NCBI RefSeq assembly: GCF_012035195.1
Contig: NZ_JAAVJH010000003.1
Location: 186,001-250,000, forward strand
Direction: 5' to 3'
From: Sphingomonas corticis
Lineage (GTDB): Bacteria; Pseudomonadota; Alphaproteobacteria; Sphingomonadales; Sphingomonadaceae
Length of the DNA stretch: 64,000 nucleotides
Shown: positions 15,749-24,992 of the stretch, one piece after another
Layout: each line of letters opens with the position of its first letter
How positions within the stretch are numbered: position 1 is the stretch's first letter
Made by a program: the position numbers and the translations under genes
The notes under the pieces: model-generated
Databases searched by the model: none
Seen by the model: only the letters and a program-made list of their open reading frames with translations
Told to the model about the DNA's origin: nothing

Positions 15749-16972
15749 ATGGAGCGGTACGACGTCGTCGTGGTGGGCGCGGGGCACGGCGGCGCGCAGG
15801 TGGCGATCCAGCTGCGGCAGGCGAAGTTCGCCGGGTCGATCCTGCTGGTGGGCGACGAGCCCGAGCTACCCTATGAGCGCCCGCCGCTGTCCAAGGAATA
15901 TCTCGCCGGCGACAAGCCGTTCGAGCGGCTGCTGATCCGGCCCGCTGCCTTCTGGCAGGAGCGCGCGGTGACGGTGCGTACCGGCACCCGGATCGCGTCG
16001 GTGGATGCGGCGGCGCGGCAGGTAACGACGCAGGCCGGCGAGGCGATCGGCTACCGGCAGCTCGTGTGGGCGACCGGCGGCGCGCCGCGGCGGCTGGGCT
16101 GCGAGGGCGCGGACCTGGTCGGCGTGCATACGGTGCGCACCCGCGCGGACGCGGACCGGATGCGCGACGAGCTGACCACCGTCGAGCAGGCGGTGGTGAT
16201 CGGCGGCGGCTATGTCGGGCTGGAGGCTGCGGCGGTGCTGGCGAAGGCGGGCAAGCGCGTCGTGCTGCTGGAGGCGCTGGACCGCGTGCTCGCGCGGGTG
16301 GCGGGCGAACCGCTGTCGCGCTTCTACGAGGCGGAGCATCGCGCGCACGGCGTTGACCTGCGGCTGTCGGTGCAGGTCGCCTGCATCGAGGGGCGCGACG
16401 GGCGCGTCGCGGGGGTGCGACTGGTCGACGGCGGCGTGGTGCCCGCGCAGCTGGTGGTCGTGGGCATCGGCATCGTCCCCGCGGTCGCGCCGCTGCTGGC
16501 GGCGGGGGCGGAGGGCGGCAACGGCGTGGCGGTGGACGCGCAGTGCCGCACGACGCTGGCCGACGTCTTCGCGATCGGCGACTGCGCGCTCCACGCCAAC
16601 CGCTTCGCGCCCGCGGGAGCGATCCGGCTGGAATCGGTACAGAACGCCAACGACCAGGCCATGGTGGTGGCGAAGACGATCATGGGGCAGGCGACGGAAT
16701 ATGATGCGGTGCCGTGGTTCTGGTCGAACCAATACGACCTGAAATTGCAGACGGTCGGCCTGTCGACCGGCTATGACGAGGTGGTGGTCCGGGGCGATCC
16801 CGCCACGCGCGCCTTCTCGCTGCTCTATCTGCGCGGGGGCAGGGTGATCGCGCTCGACTGCGTCAACGCGGTCAAGGATTATGTGCAGGGCCGCAAGCTG
16901 GTGCTGGAGCGCGCCGCGGTCGCCGCCGACCGCCTCCGCGACGCCGCCGTTCCGCTGAAGGAGATGGCCTGA
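15749..16972 (+). CDS. ferredoxin/rubredoxin reductase-like FAD-dependent oxidoreductase
   Basis: A 407-residue pyridine-nucleotide-disulfide-class flavoprotein without redox cysteines, like the reductases that serve ferredoxin-dependent oxygenases. Two Rossmann motifs are visible: VVVGAGHGGAQVAIQLR (FAD, residues 6-22) and VVIGGGYVGLEAAAVLAKAGK (NAD(P)H, near residue 150). PYERPPLSKEYLAG near 40 and the FAD-closing VFAIGDCALHAN near 272 are also characteristic, as is the C-terminal reductase domain with PWFWSNQYDLKLQ. The ATG at 15749 is preferred over one at 15659 because GCGGGAGGGGG precedes it and the Rossmann strand begins directly after. No ferredoxin or oxygenase partner is adjacent. 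Confidence 0.9.
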   Translation: MERYDVVVVGAGHGGAQVAIQLRQAKFAGSILLVGDEPELPYERPPLSKEYLAGDKPFERLLIRPAAFWQERAVTVRTGTRIASVDAAARQVTTQAGEAIGYRQLVWATGGAPRRLGCEGADLVGVHTVRTRADADRMRDELTTVEQAVVIGGGYVGLEAAAVLAKAGKRVVLLEALDRVLARVAGEPLSRFYEAEHRAHGVDLRLSVQVACIEGRDGRVAGVRLVDGGVVPAQLVVVGIGIVPAVAPLLAAGAEGGNGVAVDAQCRTTLADVFAIGDCALHANRFAPAGAIRLESVQNANDQAMVVAKTIMGQATEYDAVPWFWSNQYDLKLQTVGLSTGYDEVVVRGDPATRAFSLLYLRGGRVIALDCVNAVKDYVQGRKLVLERAAVAADRLRDAAVPLKEMA

Positions 16973-17021
16973 TCCTCCTGACACCCTTGTTGACACAGAA
17001 CTTTACGATCCGCACGACCGC

Positions 17022-20000
17022 GTGATGGCCCAACGATCGTCGCGCAACATCTCCCTGCCGGCCGAGCTGGACGCCTATATCATCGAGCGGCTGGCCACGG
17101 GCGAATATGGCAACGCCAGCGAGGTGGTGCGCGCCGGACTGCGGCTGCTGCGCCGTCAGGACCGGGATGCCGGCGTCGCGGCCGACTGGCCGAGGGGAGG
17201 CGGCGAGTGCGGCGCAATAGTGCGCGACACGGACTGGTCTCGAACCGCGCTCGGTCCGATCGCGCACTGGTCGGCGGAGCTGCGCGCGACCGTGTCGAAC
17301 GTGGTGAACTCGCCCGTGGCGAAAGTGCTGATGTGGGGCGCGGACCACATCATGATCTACAACGACGCCTATCGCGAGGTGGCGGGAACCAACCATCCGC
17401 GCGCCATGGGCGGAACGGTGCCGGGGATCTGGCCGGAGATCTGGCAATGGAACCGAGCCGTGCTGGAGGCGGGGTTCCGCGGCGAGACGCTGTCCTATCG
17501 CGACCAGGTGCTGACGCTGAACCGCGGCGGCGCGGCGGCGGAGATCGTCTTCGACCTGTTCTACACGCCGGTGTTCCAGGCCGACGGCAGTGTCGGCGGC
17601 GTGCTGTGCACCTGCGTCGACAACACCGCGCGCGCCATGGCGGAACGTGCGCTGTCGGCGAGCGAGGCGGAACTGCGCGCCGTCACCGACGCCATGCCGG
17701 TGCTGGTGTCCTTCATCGACCGCGACCACGTGTTCCGCTTCGCCAACCGCCACTACGTCGAATGGTTCGGCCTGGCGCCCGACCAGGTGGTGGGCCGCCA
17801 CGCGCGCGACGTGATCGGCGAGGAGAACTGGCGCCACCGCCGCGACCTGATGGACCGCGCGCTGGCGGGCGAGACGATCGATCACGATGCGGTCATCCTG
17901 AACGGCGCGGGCGAGGAGCGGCGCGCCAACGTCCGCTACCTGCCGCGCCGCGACGGCGGGGGGCGGATCACCGGCTTCCAGGTGCTGGTGATCGACCTGG
18001 AGGATCGCGCCCGGCGCGAGGAGGCGTTGGCCGCCAGCAACAGCCGCTTCCGCGCCGCGATGGACGCGATCCACGGCGTCCTGTGGACCAATTCCGCCGA
18101 TGGCCGGATGCTGGGCGAGCAGCCCGGCTGGGCGGCGCTGACCGGCCAGTCATTCGACGAGTATCAGGACCATGGCTGGGCCGCGGCGGTGCACCCCGAC
18201 GACGTGTCGGGCACGATCGCCGCGTGGGAACGCGCGGTGGCGGCGCGCACCATGTTCCAGCACGAGCACCGCGTGCGGCGCCACTGCGGTGGCTGGCGCA
18301 CCTTCGCGATCCGCGCACTGCCGATCGTCGACGACAAGGGCGTGCTGACCGAGTGGGTGGGCGTGCACACCGACATCTCGCACCAGCGCGCGGCGGAGCA
18401 GGCGCTGCGCGACCATGCCGAGGAGCTGGAGCGCGAGGTGCGCCATCGCGAGCGCGCCGAGGTGCAGCTGCGCGAGCTGAACGAGACGCTGGAAACGCGC
18501 GTGATCGCCGAGATCGCCGACCGGCGCGAGGCGGAGGTGAAGCTGGCGCGCGCGCAGAAGATGGAGGCGGTCGGCAAGCTGACCGGCGGCGTCGCGCACG
18601 ATTTCAACAACCTGCTCCAGGTCGTGTCGGGCAACCTGCAATTGCTGGCGAAGGACGTGGCCGGCAACGCGCGCGCCGAGCAGCGCGTCGTCAACGCGAT
18701 GGCGGGCGTTACGCGCGGCGCACGGCTGGCGGCGCAGCTGCTCGCTTTCGGCCGGCGCCAGGCGCTGGAGCCGAAGGTCGTCAACATCAGCCGTTTCGTG
18801 CGCAACATGGACGACATGCTGCGCCGCGCGCTGGGCGAGGCGATCGAGATCGAGACGGTGGTCGCCGGCGGGCTGTGGAACACCTTCATCGATCCCGGCC
18901 AGGTCGAGAACGCGCTGCTGAACCTGGCGATCAACGCGCGCGACGCGATGGAGGCGAAGGGCGGCGGCAAGCTGACGATCGAACTGGGCAATGCGGCGCT
19001 CGACGACGACTATTGCCGCCGCCACCCGGAAGAGGTGCGGCCCGGCCAGTATGTGATGCTCGCGGTGACCGACACCGGCAGCGGCATGGCGCCGGAAGTG
19101 ATCGCGCACGCCTTCGAGCCGTTCTTCACGACCAAGGGCGAGGGCAAGGGGTCGGGCCTGGGCCTGTCGATGGTCTACGGCTTCGTGCGCCAGTCCGGCG
19201 GACATGTCGCGATCTATTCCGAGCCGGGGTTCGGCACCACGATCCGGCTGTACCTGCCCCGCGCACTGGAGGCGGAGGACCTGGAACTCGCCCCCGCTGC
19301 CGGCCCGGTGGTGGGCGGAAGCGAAACCGTGCTGGTCGTGGAGGACGACGACGAGGTGCGCGCCACCGTCGTCGAATTGCTGGCCGACCTCGGCTATCGC
19401 GTGCTGAAGGCGGTGGACGCGGCCAGCGGACTGGCGGTGATCGAGAGCGGGGTGAGGATCGATCTCCTCTTCACCGACGTCGTCATGCCCGGCCCGCTGC
19501 GCAGCCCCGAACTGGCGCGCATCGCGCGGCAGCGGCTGCCGGGAATCGCCGTGCTGTTCACGTCCGGCTACACGGAGAATTCCATCGTCCATGGCGGCAA
19601 GCTGGACACCGGCGTCGAGCTGCTGTCGAAGCCGTACACGCGCGAGGCGATGGCGCGGAAGATCCGCCACGTGCTGTCGCTGGCCGCGCCCGGTCAGCCC
19701 GCCGGCACGCCGCGGCTGACGGTGTTGCTGGTGGAGGACGAGCCGGCGATCCGCGCCGGCAGCGCGGAGGCGCTGACCGAGGCGGGGCATCTGGTGGTGG
19801 AGGCGGGCAGCGCGGAGGAGGCGATGGCCGCGTTGCAGACCGCGCCGGTCGACGTGCTCGTCACCGACCTGCACCTCCCCGGTTCCTCGGGCGGGGAACT
19901 CGCGCGGCGGGCGCGCGACCTGCGCCCCGCGATCGGCGTCCTGCTCGCCACCGGCGACCCGCTGGCGGCGCAGCACGCCGTGCCCGATCGCGGACTGCTG

Positions 20001-20096
20001 CTCGCCAAGCCCTATGCGCGCGCCGCGCTGCTGGCGGCGGTAAGGGATGCCGCGGCGGAGGCGATGCTTGACGAAGTGGGCGAACGAACGAAGTAA
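17022..20096 (+). CDS. hybrid histidine kinase with an N-terminal ParD-like ribbon-helix-helix domain
   Basis: About 1024 residues; translation can begin at GTG 17022 or the adjacent ATG 17025. Residues 1-47 read as a ParD/CopG antitoxin-type DNA-binding fold (ISLPAELDAYIIERL and YGNASEVVRAGLRLL). Three PAS-like sensory domains follow (about 60-190, 210-325, 335-455), then a coiled coil. The kinase core has the phosphoacceptor H525 in VAHDFNNLLQ, the N box NLAINARDAMEA, and G boxes DTGSGMAPE and GSGLGLSMVYGF. Two C-terminal receivers follow, with acceptor aspartates in LLFTDVVMPG (near 818) and LVTDLHLPG (near 945). Cytosolic; no transmembrane helix is evident. TTGACA at 16990-16995 may be a -35 box. 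The fused antitoxin-like domain is odd. Confidence 0.9.
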   Translation: MMAQRSSRNISLPAELDAYIIERLATGEYGNASEVVRAGLRLLRRQDRDAGVAADWPRGGGECGAIVRDTDWSRTALGPIAHWSAELRATVSNVVNSPVAKVLMWGADHIMIYNDAYREVAGTNHPRAMGGTVPGIWPEIWQWNRAVLEAGFRGETLSYRDQVLTLNRGGAAAEIVFDLFYTPVFQADGSVGGVLCTCVDNTARAMAERALSASEAELRAVTDAMPVLVSFIDRDHVFRFANRHYVEWFGLAPDQVVGRHARDVIGEENWRHRRDLMDRALAGETIDHDAVILNGAGEERRANVRYLPRRDGGGRITGFQVLVIDLEDRARREEALAASNSRFRAAMDAIHGVLWTNSADGRMLGEQPGWAALTGQSFDEYQDHGWAAAVHPDDVSGTIAAWERAVAARTMFQHEHRVRRHCGGWRTFAIRALPIVDDKGVLTEWVGVHTDISHQRAAEQALRDHAEELEREVRHRERAEVQLRELNETLETRVIAEIADRREAEVKLARAQKMEAVGKLTGGVAHDFNNLLQVVSGNLQLLAKDVAGNARAEQRVVNAMAGVTRGARLAAQLLAFGRRQALEPKVVNISRFVRNMDDMLRRALGEAIEIETVVAGGLWNTFIDPGQVENALLNLAINARDAMEAKGGGKLTIELGNAALDDDYCRRHPEEVRPGQYVMLAVTDTGSGMAPEVIAHAFEPFFTTKGEGKGSGLGLSMVYGFVRQSGGHVAIYSEPGFGTTIRLYLPRALEAEDLELAPAAGPVVGGSETVLVVEDDDEVRATVVELLADLGYRVLKAVDAASGLAVIESGVRIDLLFTDVVMPGPLRSPELARIARQRLPGIAVLFTSGYTENSIVHGGKLDTGVELLSKPYTREAMARKIRHVLSLAAPGQPAGTPRLTVLLVEDEPAIRAGSAEALTEAGHLVVEAGSAEEAMAALQTAPVDVLVTDLHLPGSSGGELARRARDLRPAIGVLLATGDPLAAQHAVPDRGLLLAKPYARAALLAAVRDAAAEAMLDEVGERTK

Positions 20097-20098
20097 AC

Positions 20099-20113
20099 GT
20101 CCCGTATCGGGAC
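20099..20113 (+). terminator. short hairpin after the hybrid kinase, possible weak terminator
   Basis: A perfect 6-bp inverted repeat GTCCCG-TAT-CGGGAC begins three bases after the kinase stop. Only scattered T residues follow (CTTCATTTGCGCTTCTTT), so rho-independent termination would be weak. Confidence 0.35.
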
Positions 20114-20158
20114 CGGCTTCATTTGCGCTTCTTTAAGGCTTTCGAATGCGCGAGCATG

Positions 20159-20180
20159 GCCGTTATTGCGCCGTAACGGC
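20159..20180. promoter_or_regulatory. 7-bp inverted repeat upstream of the RTX deacetylase gene
   Basis: GCCGTTA and TAACGGC are perfect complements separated by eight bases (TTGCGCCG). It lies 60 bp upstream of the first gene of the Pel-like locus, in a locally less GC-rich spacer, so it could be an operator or an mRNA hairpin. No regulator can be assigned. Confidence 0.35.
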
Positions 20181-20239
20181 GTGAGGCTTGGTCGATTCGA
20201 TCCCGTCCGCCGGCATTCTATCTGTCCGGGGGGACGACC

Positions 20240-23200
20240 ATGGTGACCATCGACGGCCAGCTGAACGACTGGACGCTGGCCGACCGCATCGATCGCGGCG
20301 CCAATGCGGGCTACGCGATCTATGCGAGGAGCCAGGGCAGCGACATCATCTTCGCGCTGACGGCCCCTCAGGCGATCGGCGCGAACACGACGGCGTGGCT
20401 GAACACCGACCGCAACACCGCGACGGGCCACCAGATCTTCGGCTTCGCGGGTGGGGCGGAATTCAACGTCAACGTCGGCGCTGACGGACGGGTGTCGCTG
20501 TTCGCCGGCGCGGCGGGGCAGACGCCGGTGGTGGAGGGGCTGGCCGCGAGCTGGTCCGCGGATCGCACGATCCTCGAGTTCGCGGTGCCCAAGGCGGCGA
20601 TCGGCAATCCCAATGCGGTCGACACGCTGTACGACGTCAACGACAACGTCTTCCTGCCGGGCAGCTACTCCGATCCGGGCTTCACCGTCTTCAACGACAC
20701 CGGCGTGCAGGCGGATCCGGCGACGCGGATCGCGATCGTCTACTCGGAATCGACGGCGAAGAACTATTTCAGCGAGACCGCCTATTCGCAGCTGTTCATG
20801 GCGGCGCAGAGCCAGGCGATCCAGGCCGGCGTGCCCTTCGACATCCTGACCGAGGCGGACCTGACCAGCCTGGCCACGCTGGCAAAGTACGACAGCATCG
20901 TCTTCCCCTCGTTCCGCAACGTGGAGGCGGCGCAGGCCAACACGATCGCGCAGACGCTGGAGCAGGCGACAAAGCAGTTCGGCATCGGGCTGGTCGCGGG
21001 GGGCGAGTTCATGACGAACGACGCCGCGGGCAATGCGCTGGCGGGCGACAGCTACGCGCGGATGAAGCTGCTGTTCGACGCGACGCGGGTGACGGGCGGC
21101 ACCGGCGACGTGACGCTGAAGGCGACCGACGCGGCCGGGCTGGTGCTGGACGGCTATGCCCAGGGGCAGACGATCCGCAGCTACACCGGCGTGGGCTGGA
21201 ATGCCTTCGCCAGCGTCAGCGGCACCGGCACCACGATCGCGACGGAGACCGTGGGCGGGCAGGATTACGCTGCCGCCATCGCGACGAAGACCGGGGGGCG
21301 CAACGTCCTGTTCTCGTCCGAGGCGGTGATGGCGGACGCCAACCTGCTGCAGAAGGCGATCGACTACAGCGTCAACGGCAGCGGCCTGTCCGTCGGCCTG
21401 CAGATGACGCGCGACGCGGGCCTGGTCGCCGCGCGCGTGGACATGGACCAGAGCCAGGAGAGGATCGAGGTCAATCCGGACGGCACCGCACCCGGCATCT
21501 ACGACAAGCTGCTGCCCACGCTGGCCGAGTGGAAGGCGGCGTACAACTTCGTCGGCAGCTACTACGTCAACGTCGGCAACGATGCGGCAGGCGGGCAGGA
21601 GACCGACTGGGCGGTGTCGCTGCCGGTCTACAAGTCGCTGATCGACATGGGCAACGAGCTCGGCTCGCACAGCTACACCCATCCGGAGAACACGAACCTG
21701 CTGACGTCGGCGCAGATCGCGTTCGAATTCGGCGAGGCGCGCCGCGTGCTGGAGCAGAAGCTGTCCGCCTATCTCGGCAAGGCGACCGGCGTCGGCGGCA
21801 CCGCGGTGCCCGGCGCGCCGGAGCAGATCGCGACCAGCCAGGAGATACTGAAGCACGTCGATTATCTCAGCGGCGGCTATTCGGGCGTCGGCGCGGGCTA
21901 CCCCAACGCCTTCGGCTTCATGACGCCCGGCAACGCCGCGGACGGCAAGGTCTACCTTGCGCCGAACACCGCGTTCGACTTCACGCTGATGGAGTTCCAG
22001 AAGAAGACCGTGGCCGACGCCGAGGCGGCCTGGGCAACGGAGTTCGCGCAGCTGACCGCCAACGCGGACGCACCCGTGGTGGTGTGGCCGTGGCACGATT
22101 ACGGCCCTACCGCCTGGAGCAGCGACGGCGCCTCACCCTACGTGAAGCAGATGTTCACGAACTGGATCGCGCGCGCGGCCGACGCGGGCATGGAGTTCGT
22201 GACGCTGGCGGACCTCGCAGCCCGGATCACGGCGTTCGACGCGACCACGATCGCCTCCAGCGTGGCCGGCGACACGATCACCGCCACGGTTTCCGCCAAT
22301 CCCGGCACCTTCGCGCTCGACGTCGACGGGCAGGGCGGCAAGGTCATTCAGAGCGTCGCCGGCTGGTACGCCTATGACAAGGACAAGGTCTTCCTGCCAC
22401 AGGCGGGCGGAACCTTCGTCGTCACCATGGGGGCGGTCGCCGACGACGTGACGCGGATCACCGAGCTGCCGATGCGCGCGTCGCTGGTGTCGCTGAGCGG
22501 CGACGGGCGCGATCTTTCCTTCACGCTGGCCGGCGAGGGCAGGGTGGTGGTGGACGTGAAGGCACCCGGCACCGACTGGGTCACCTGGTCCGGCGCGTCG
22601 AAGGTGAGCATCGTCGGCGAGGTCCTGACGCTGGACGTCGGCGCGGCGGGGACGCACGCAGTGAGCGTCGGGCATCAGGCCAATGTCGGCCCCGTCATCA
22701 CGTCGCTGGGCGGGGGCAACACCGGCAACGTGTCGATCGCGGAGAACAATGCCGCGGTCGGCACGATGGCGGCCACCGACGCCAACATCGCCTGGGGCGA
22801 CAGCGTCAGCTGGTCGATCGCCGCGGGTGGCGACGGCGCGCTGTTCGCGATCGACGCGAAGACCGGTGCGCTGCGCTTCCTCGACGCGCCCGATTTCGAG
22901 AAGCCGCTCGACGCGATCAACCGAGACAGCATCTACGACGTCACCGTCGTCGCCACCGACGCGAAGGGCGCGAGCGACAGCCAGCTGGTCTACGTCACCG
23001 TCACCGACGTGGTCGGCATCACCCGCACCGGATCGCTGTTCGGCGACAGGATGGCCGGCACCGGCGAGCAGGACACGCTGGACGGCAGCTGGGGCAACGA
23101 TACGATCCAGGGGCTGGGCGGCAACGATCGGCTGTTCGGCGGCTGGGGCAACGACACGATCGACGGCGGCGACGGCGACGACCTGATCGTCGGCGGCTGG

Positions 23201-23566
23201 GGAACCGACCGGATGACGGGCGGCGCGGGACGCGACACCTTCCGCTTCGAGAGCTGGCTGGACACCGGTACGCTGTCCTCGCTGCGCGACGTCATCACCG
23301 ATTTCCGACCCGGCGAGGACCGGATCGACGTGTCCGCGATCGATGCCAACGGATCCGTCTTCGCGCGTGGCGACCAGGCGTTCGCGCTGTTGCAGCAGCC
23401 GGGCGCGGCGTTCACCGCCGCGGGGCAGCTGCGCTACAGCTACCAGACGGTCGGGGGCGTCGATTACACGATCGTCGAGGGGAATACCGACGGCGACCGG
23501 TCGGCGGAATTCGCCATCGCGCTGATCGGCCGCCACATCCTCTCCGCCAGCGACTTCATTCTTTAA
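20240..23566 (+). CDS. CBM9-like/PelA-type deacetylase/cadherin/RTX secreted protein
   Basis: An 1108-residue protein that looks like the C-terminal half of PelA placed on an RTX chassis. Residues 1-135 resemble a CBM9/DOMON carbohydrate-binding domain (IDGQLNDWTLADRI, AWLNTDRNTATG). Residues 148-255 form a Rossmann-like domain (RIAIVYSESTAKNYFSETAY). The deacetylase domain has the acidic pair D401/D403 in RVDMDQ and the metal histidines H477/H481 in GSHSYTHPE, spaced much as in Pseudomonas PelA. A cadherin-like repeat (about 815-925) and glycine-aspartate RTX nonapeptides (about 935-1005, such as GGWGNDTIDGGDGDD) follow. There is no signal peptide, so type I secretion is inferred; its transporter is not in the window. 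Likely role: deacetylating Pel-type polysaccharide outside the cell. Confidence 0.85.
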   Translation: MVTIDGQLNDWTLADRIDRGANAGYAIYARSQGSDIIFALTAPQAIGANTTAWLNTDRNTATGHQIFGFAGGAEFNVNVGADGRVSLFAGAAGQTPVVEGLAASWSADRTILEFAVPKAAIGNPNAVDTLYDVNDNVFLPGSYSDPGFTVFNDTGVQADPATRIAIVYSESTAKNYFSETAYSQLFMAAQSQAIQAGVPFDILTEADLTSLATLAKYDSIVFPSFRNVEAAQANTIAQTLEQATKQFGIGLVAGGEFMTNDAAGNALAGDSYARMKLLFDATRVTGGTGDVTLKATDAAGLVLDGYAQGQTIRSYTGVGWNAFASVSGTGTTIATETVGGQDYAAAIATKTGGRNVLFSSEAVMADANLLQKAIDYSVNGSGLSVGLQMTRDAGLVAARVDMDQSQERIEVNPDGTAPGIYDKLLPTLAEWKAAYNFVGSYYVNVGNDAAGGQETDWAVSLPVYKSLIDMGNELGSHSYTHPENTNLLTSAQIAFEFGEARRVLEQKLSAYLGKATGVGGTAVPGAPEQIATSQEILKHVDYLSGGYSGVGAGYPNAFGFMTPGNAADGKVYLAPNTAFDFTLMEFQKKTVADAEAAWATEFAQLTANADAPVVVWPWHDYGPTAWSSDGASPYVKQMFTNWIARAADAGMEFVTLADLAARITAFDATTIASSVAGDTITATVSANPGTFALDVDGQGGKVIQSVAGWYAYDKDKVFLPQAGGTFVVTMGAVADDVTRITELPMRASLVSLSGDGRDLSFTLAGEGRVVVDVKAPGTDWVTWSGASKVSIVGEVLTLDVGAAGTHAVSVGHQANVGPVITSLGGGNTGNVSIAENNAAVGTMAATDANIAWGDSVSWSIAAGGDGALFAIDAKTGALRFLDAPDFEKPLDAINRDSIYDVTVVATDAKGASDSQLVYVTVTDVVGITRTGSLFGDRMAGTGEQDTLDGSWGNDTIQGLGGNDRLFGGWGNDTIDGGDGDDLIVGGWGTDRMTGGAGRDTFRFESWLDTGTLSSLRDVITDFRPGEDRIDVSAIDANGSVFARGDQAFALLQQPGAAFTAAGQLRYSYQTVGGVDYTIVEGNTDGDRSAEFAIALIGRHILSASDFIL

Positions 23567-23594
23567 CCGGCCGCCGGCTACGGACGATGGAAGG

Positions 23595-24992
23595 ATGGCG
23601 GGCGTAGGATTCCAGCTGGCGCGCATGGCGCGGGACGGTGGCGTCGGCGGGATCGCCGGCGCCGCGCTGCATGGGGCTGCCATCAGCGCGGGGCCGTGGC
23701 TCGTGACCGCCGCGGCGATGACGGCCTTCGACGCGTGGACCGCGGCGCATCTCGCCGCGGACGGCGCGCGGATGGTGCAGACGGTGCTGGTCTACGCCTT
23801 CAGCCTGTCCGCGCTGGTGGCCGCGCCGATCGGTGTCGTCGCGACCCGGCTGGTCGCCGACCGGCTGTTCGCCGGAGAGATGGAGCGCATTCCCGGCATC
23901 ATCGTCGCGGCGCTCGCGGCCGGCGGGGCGGCCGGGCTGTCGCTGGGCGCGCTGCTGTTCGCCGGGCCGGCCGCGCTGCCGCCCGCGCCGGCGGTCGCGG
24001 GGGCGGTGACGCTCGCCTGGCTGGCGCAGGTGTGGATCGCCGCGCCGCTGCTGACCGCGCTGCGACGCTATCGCGCGGTGCCCGCGGCCTATCTCGTGGG
24101 GGCGGGGCTGGCGGCGGCCGTCCTGCTGCTCGCCGCTCCGCGTGACGCCGTGACCGCGCTGGTCGTCGTGGCGGCGGGATGCGGGACGACGCTGGCTGCC
24201 ATCGCGGTGCTGCTGCGGCGGCACTTCCCGCACCCCGCGGTGCTGCCCGCGCGCGACGTGCTGCCGCCGCGGCTCGCGTGGCTGGTGGCGCTGTCGGGCG
24301 TGGCGGGCGTGGCGGCGATCTGGATCGACAAGTGGCTGCTGTGGCACGCGCCGGGCAGCGCGGCGGTGCTGGGTGCGCTGCGGCTGAACCCGATCAACGA
24401 CCTCGGCAGCTTCCTGGGCCTGCTGACGATGGTGCCGGGGCTGACGCTGGTGCTGATCGTGGGCGAGACGCGGTTCGACGTAGCGTTCGGCAACCTGATG
24501 GCGCGCTGCACCGGGACGTCATCGCTCGATCGGATCGAGGAGGCGCATCGCGAGCTCGTTTCGACGATGCTGGCCGCGCTGCGGCTGCTGGTGCTCGTCC
24601 AGGCGATCGTCGCGGCGCTCGCCTGGGTGCTGGCGGTGCCGCTGCTCGACCTGATCGGCGCGGACGTGCGCGCCATCTTCGCCTTTCGACAGACCGCGGC
24701 GGGAGCCGTGTTCCACCTGCTGGCGATCGCCGCGACGGTGGTGCTCGCCTATTACGACCTGTTCGGCCGCATCCTGCTGACCTGGGCCGCCTTCGCCCTC
24801 GCCAGCGCGGCGGCGACGCTGGGGCAGTTCGACGCCGGCTTCGCCGCAGACGGCTGGGGGTATATGTCGGGCGCGATCGTCGGCGCGGCGGTGGGCGTCG
24901 CGCTGGCCGGGGAGGCGACGGCGAACCTCGTCTACCTGCTGTTCGTCGGCAACAACCCGGCCGTGGTCGGCCCCGGCGGACGCGTGCTGTGA
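23595..24992 (+). CDS. pelG: Pel exopolysaccharide inner-membrane transporter
   Basis: A 465-residue protein of the MOP/polysaccharide-transporter type with about twelve hydrophobic helices. The N-terminal MAGVGFQLARMARDG followed by HGAAISAGPWLVTAAAM matches the conserved opening of PelG (MAGxGFEL ... SGPW). IWIDKWLLWHAPGS near 242 and RLNPINDLGSFLGLLTMVPGLTLVLI are further PelG-like segments. In Pseudomonas, PelG works with PelD, PelE and PelF to export the polymer across the inner membrane. It starts 28 bp after the RTX gene, and its stop overlaps the GTG of the hydrolase gene (GTGA). Confidence 0.9.
   Translation: MAGVGFQLARMARDGGVGGIAGAALHGAAISAGPWLVTAAAMTAFDAWTAAHLAADGARMVQTVLVYAFSLSALVAAPIGVVATRLVADRLFAGEMERIPGIIVAALAAGGAAGLSLGALLFAGPAALPPAPAVAGAVTLAWLAQVWIAAPLLTALRRYRAVPAAYLVGAGLAAAVLLLAAPRDAVTALVVVAAGCGTTLAAIAVLLRRHFPHPAVLPARDVLPPRLAWLVALSGVAGVAAIWIDKWLLWHAPGSAAVLGALRLNPINDLGSFLGLLTMVPGLTLVLIVGETRFDVAFGNLMARCTGTSSLDRIEEAHRELVSTMLAALRLLVLVQAIVAALAWVLAVPLLDLIGADVRAIFAFRQTAAGAVFHLLAIAATVVLAYYDLFGRILLTWAAFALASAAATLGQFDAGFAADGWGYMSGAIVGAAVGVALAGEATANLVYLLFVGNNPAVVGPGGRVL

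Noticed and set aside
17207-20071. Second-frame open reading on the plus strand inside the hybrid kinase
   Set aside because: Purely a frame shadow: it is Arg/Gly/Ala-rich, while the kinase frame contains all expected motifs.
20101-20240. Possible toxin gene partner for the ParD-like domain near the kinase
   Set aside because: No ParE-like or other toxin ORF occurs within the flanking spacers on either side of the kinase gene.
22990-23566. RTX region as a serralysin-type protease
   Set aside because: There is no HExxH zinc motif; the catalytic part is deacetylase-like.
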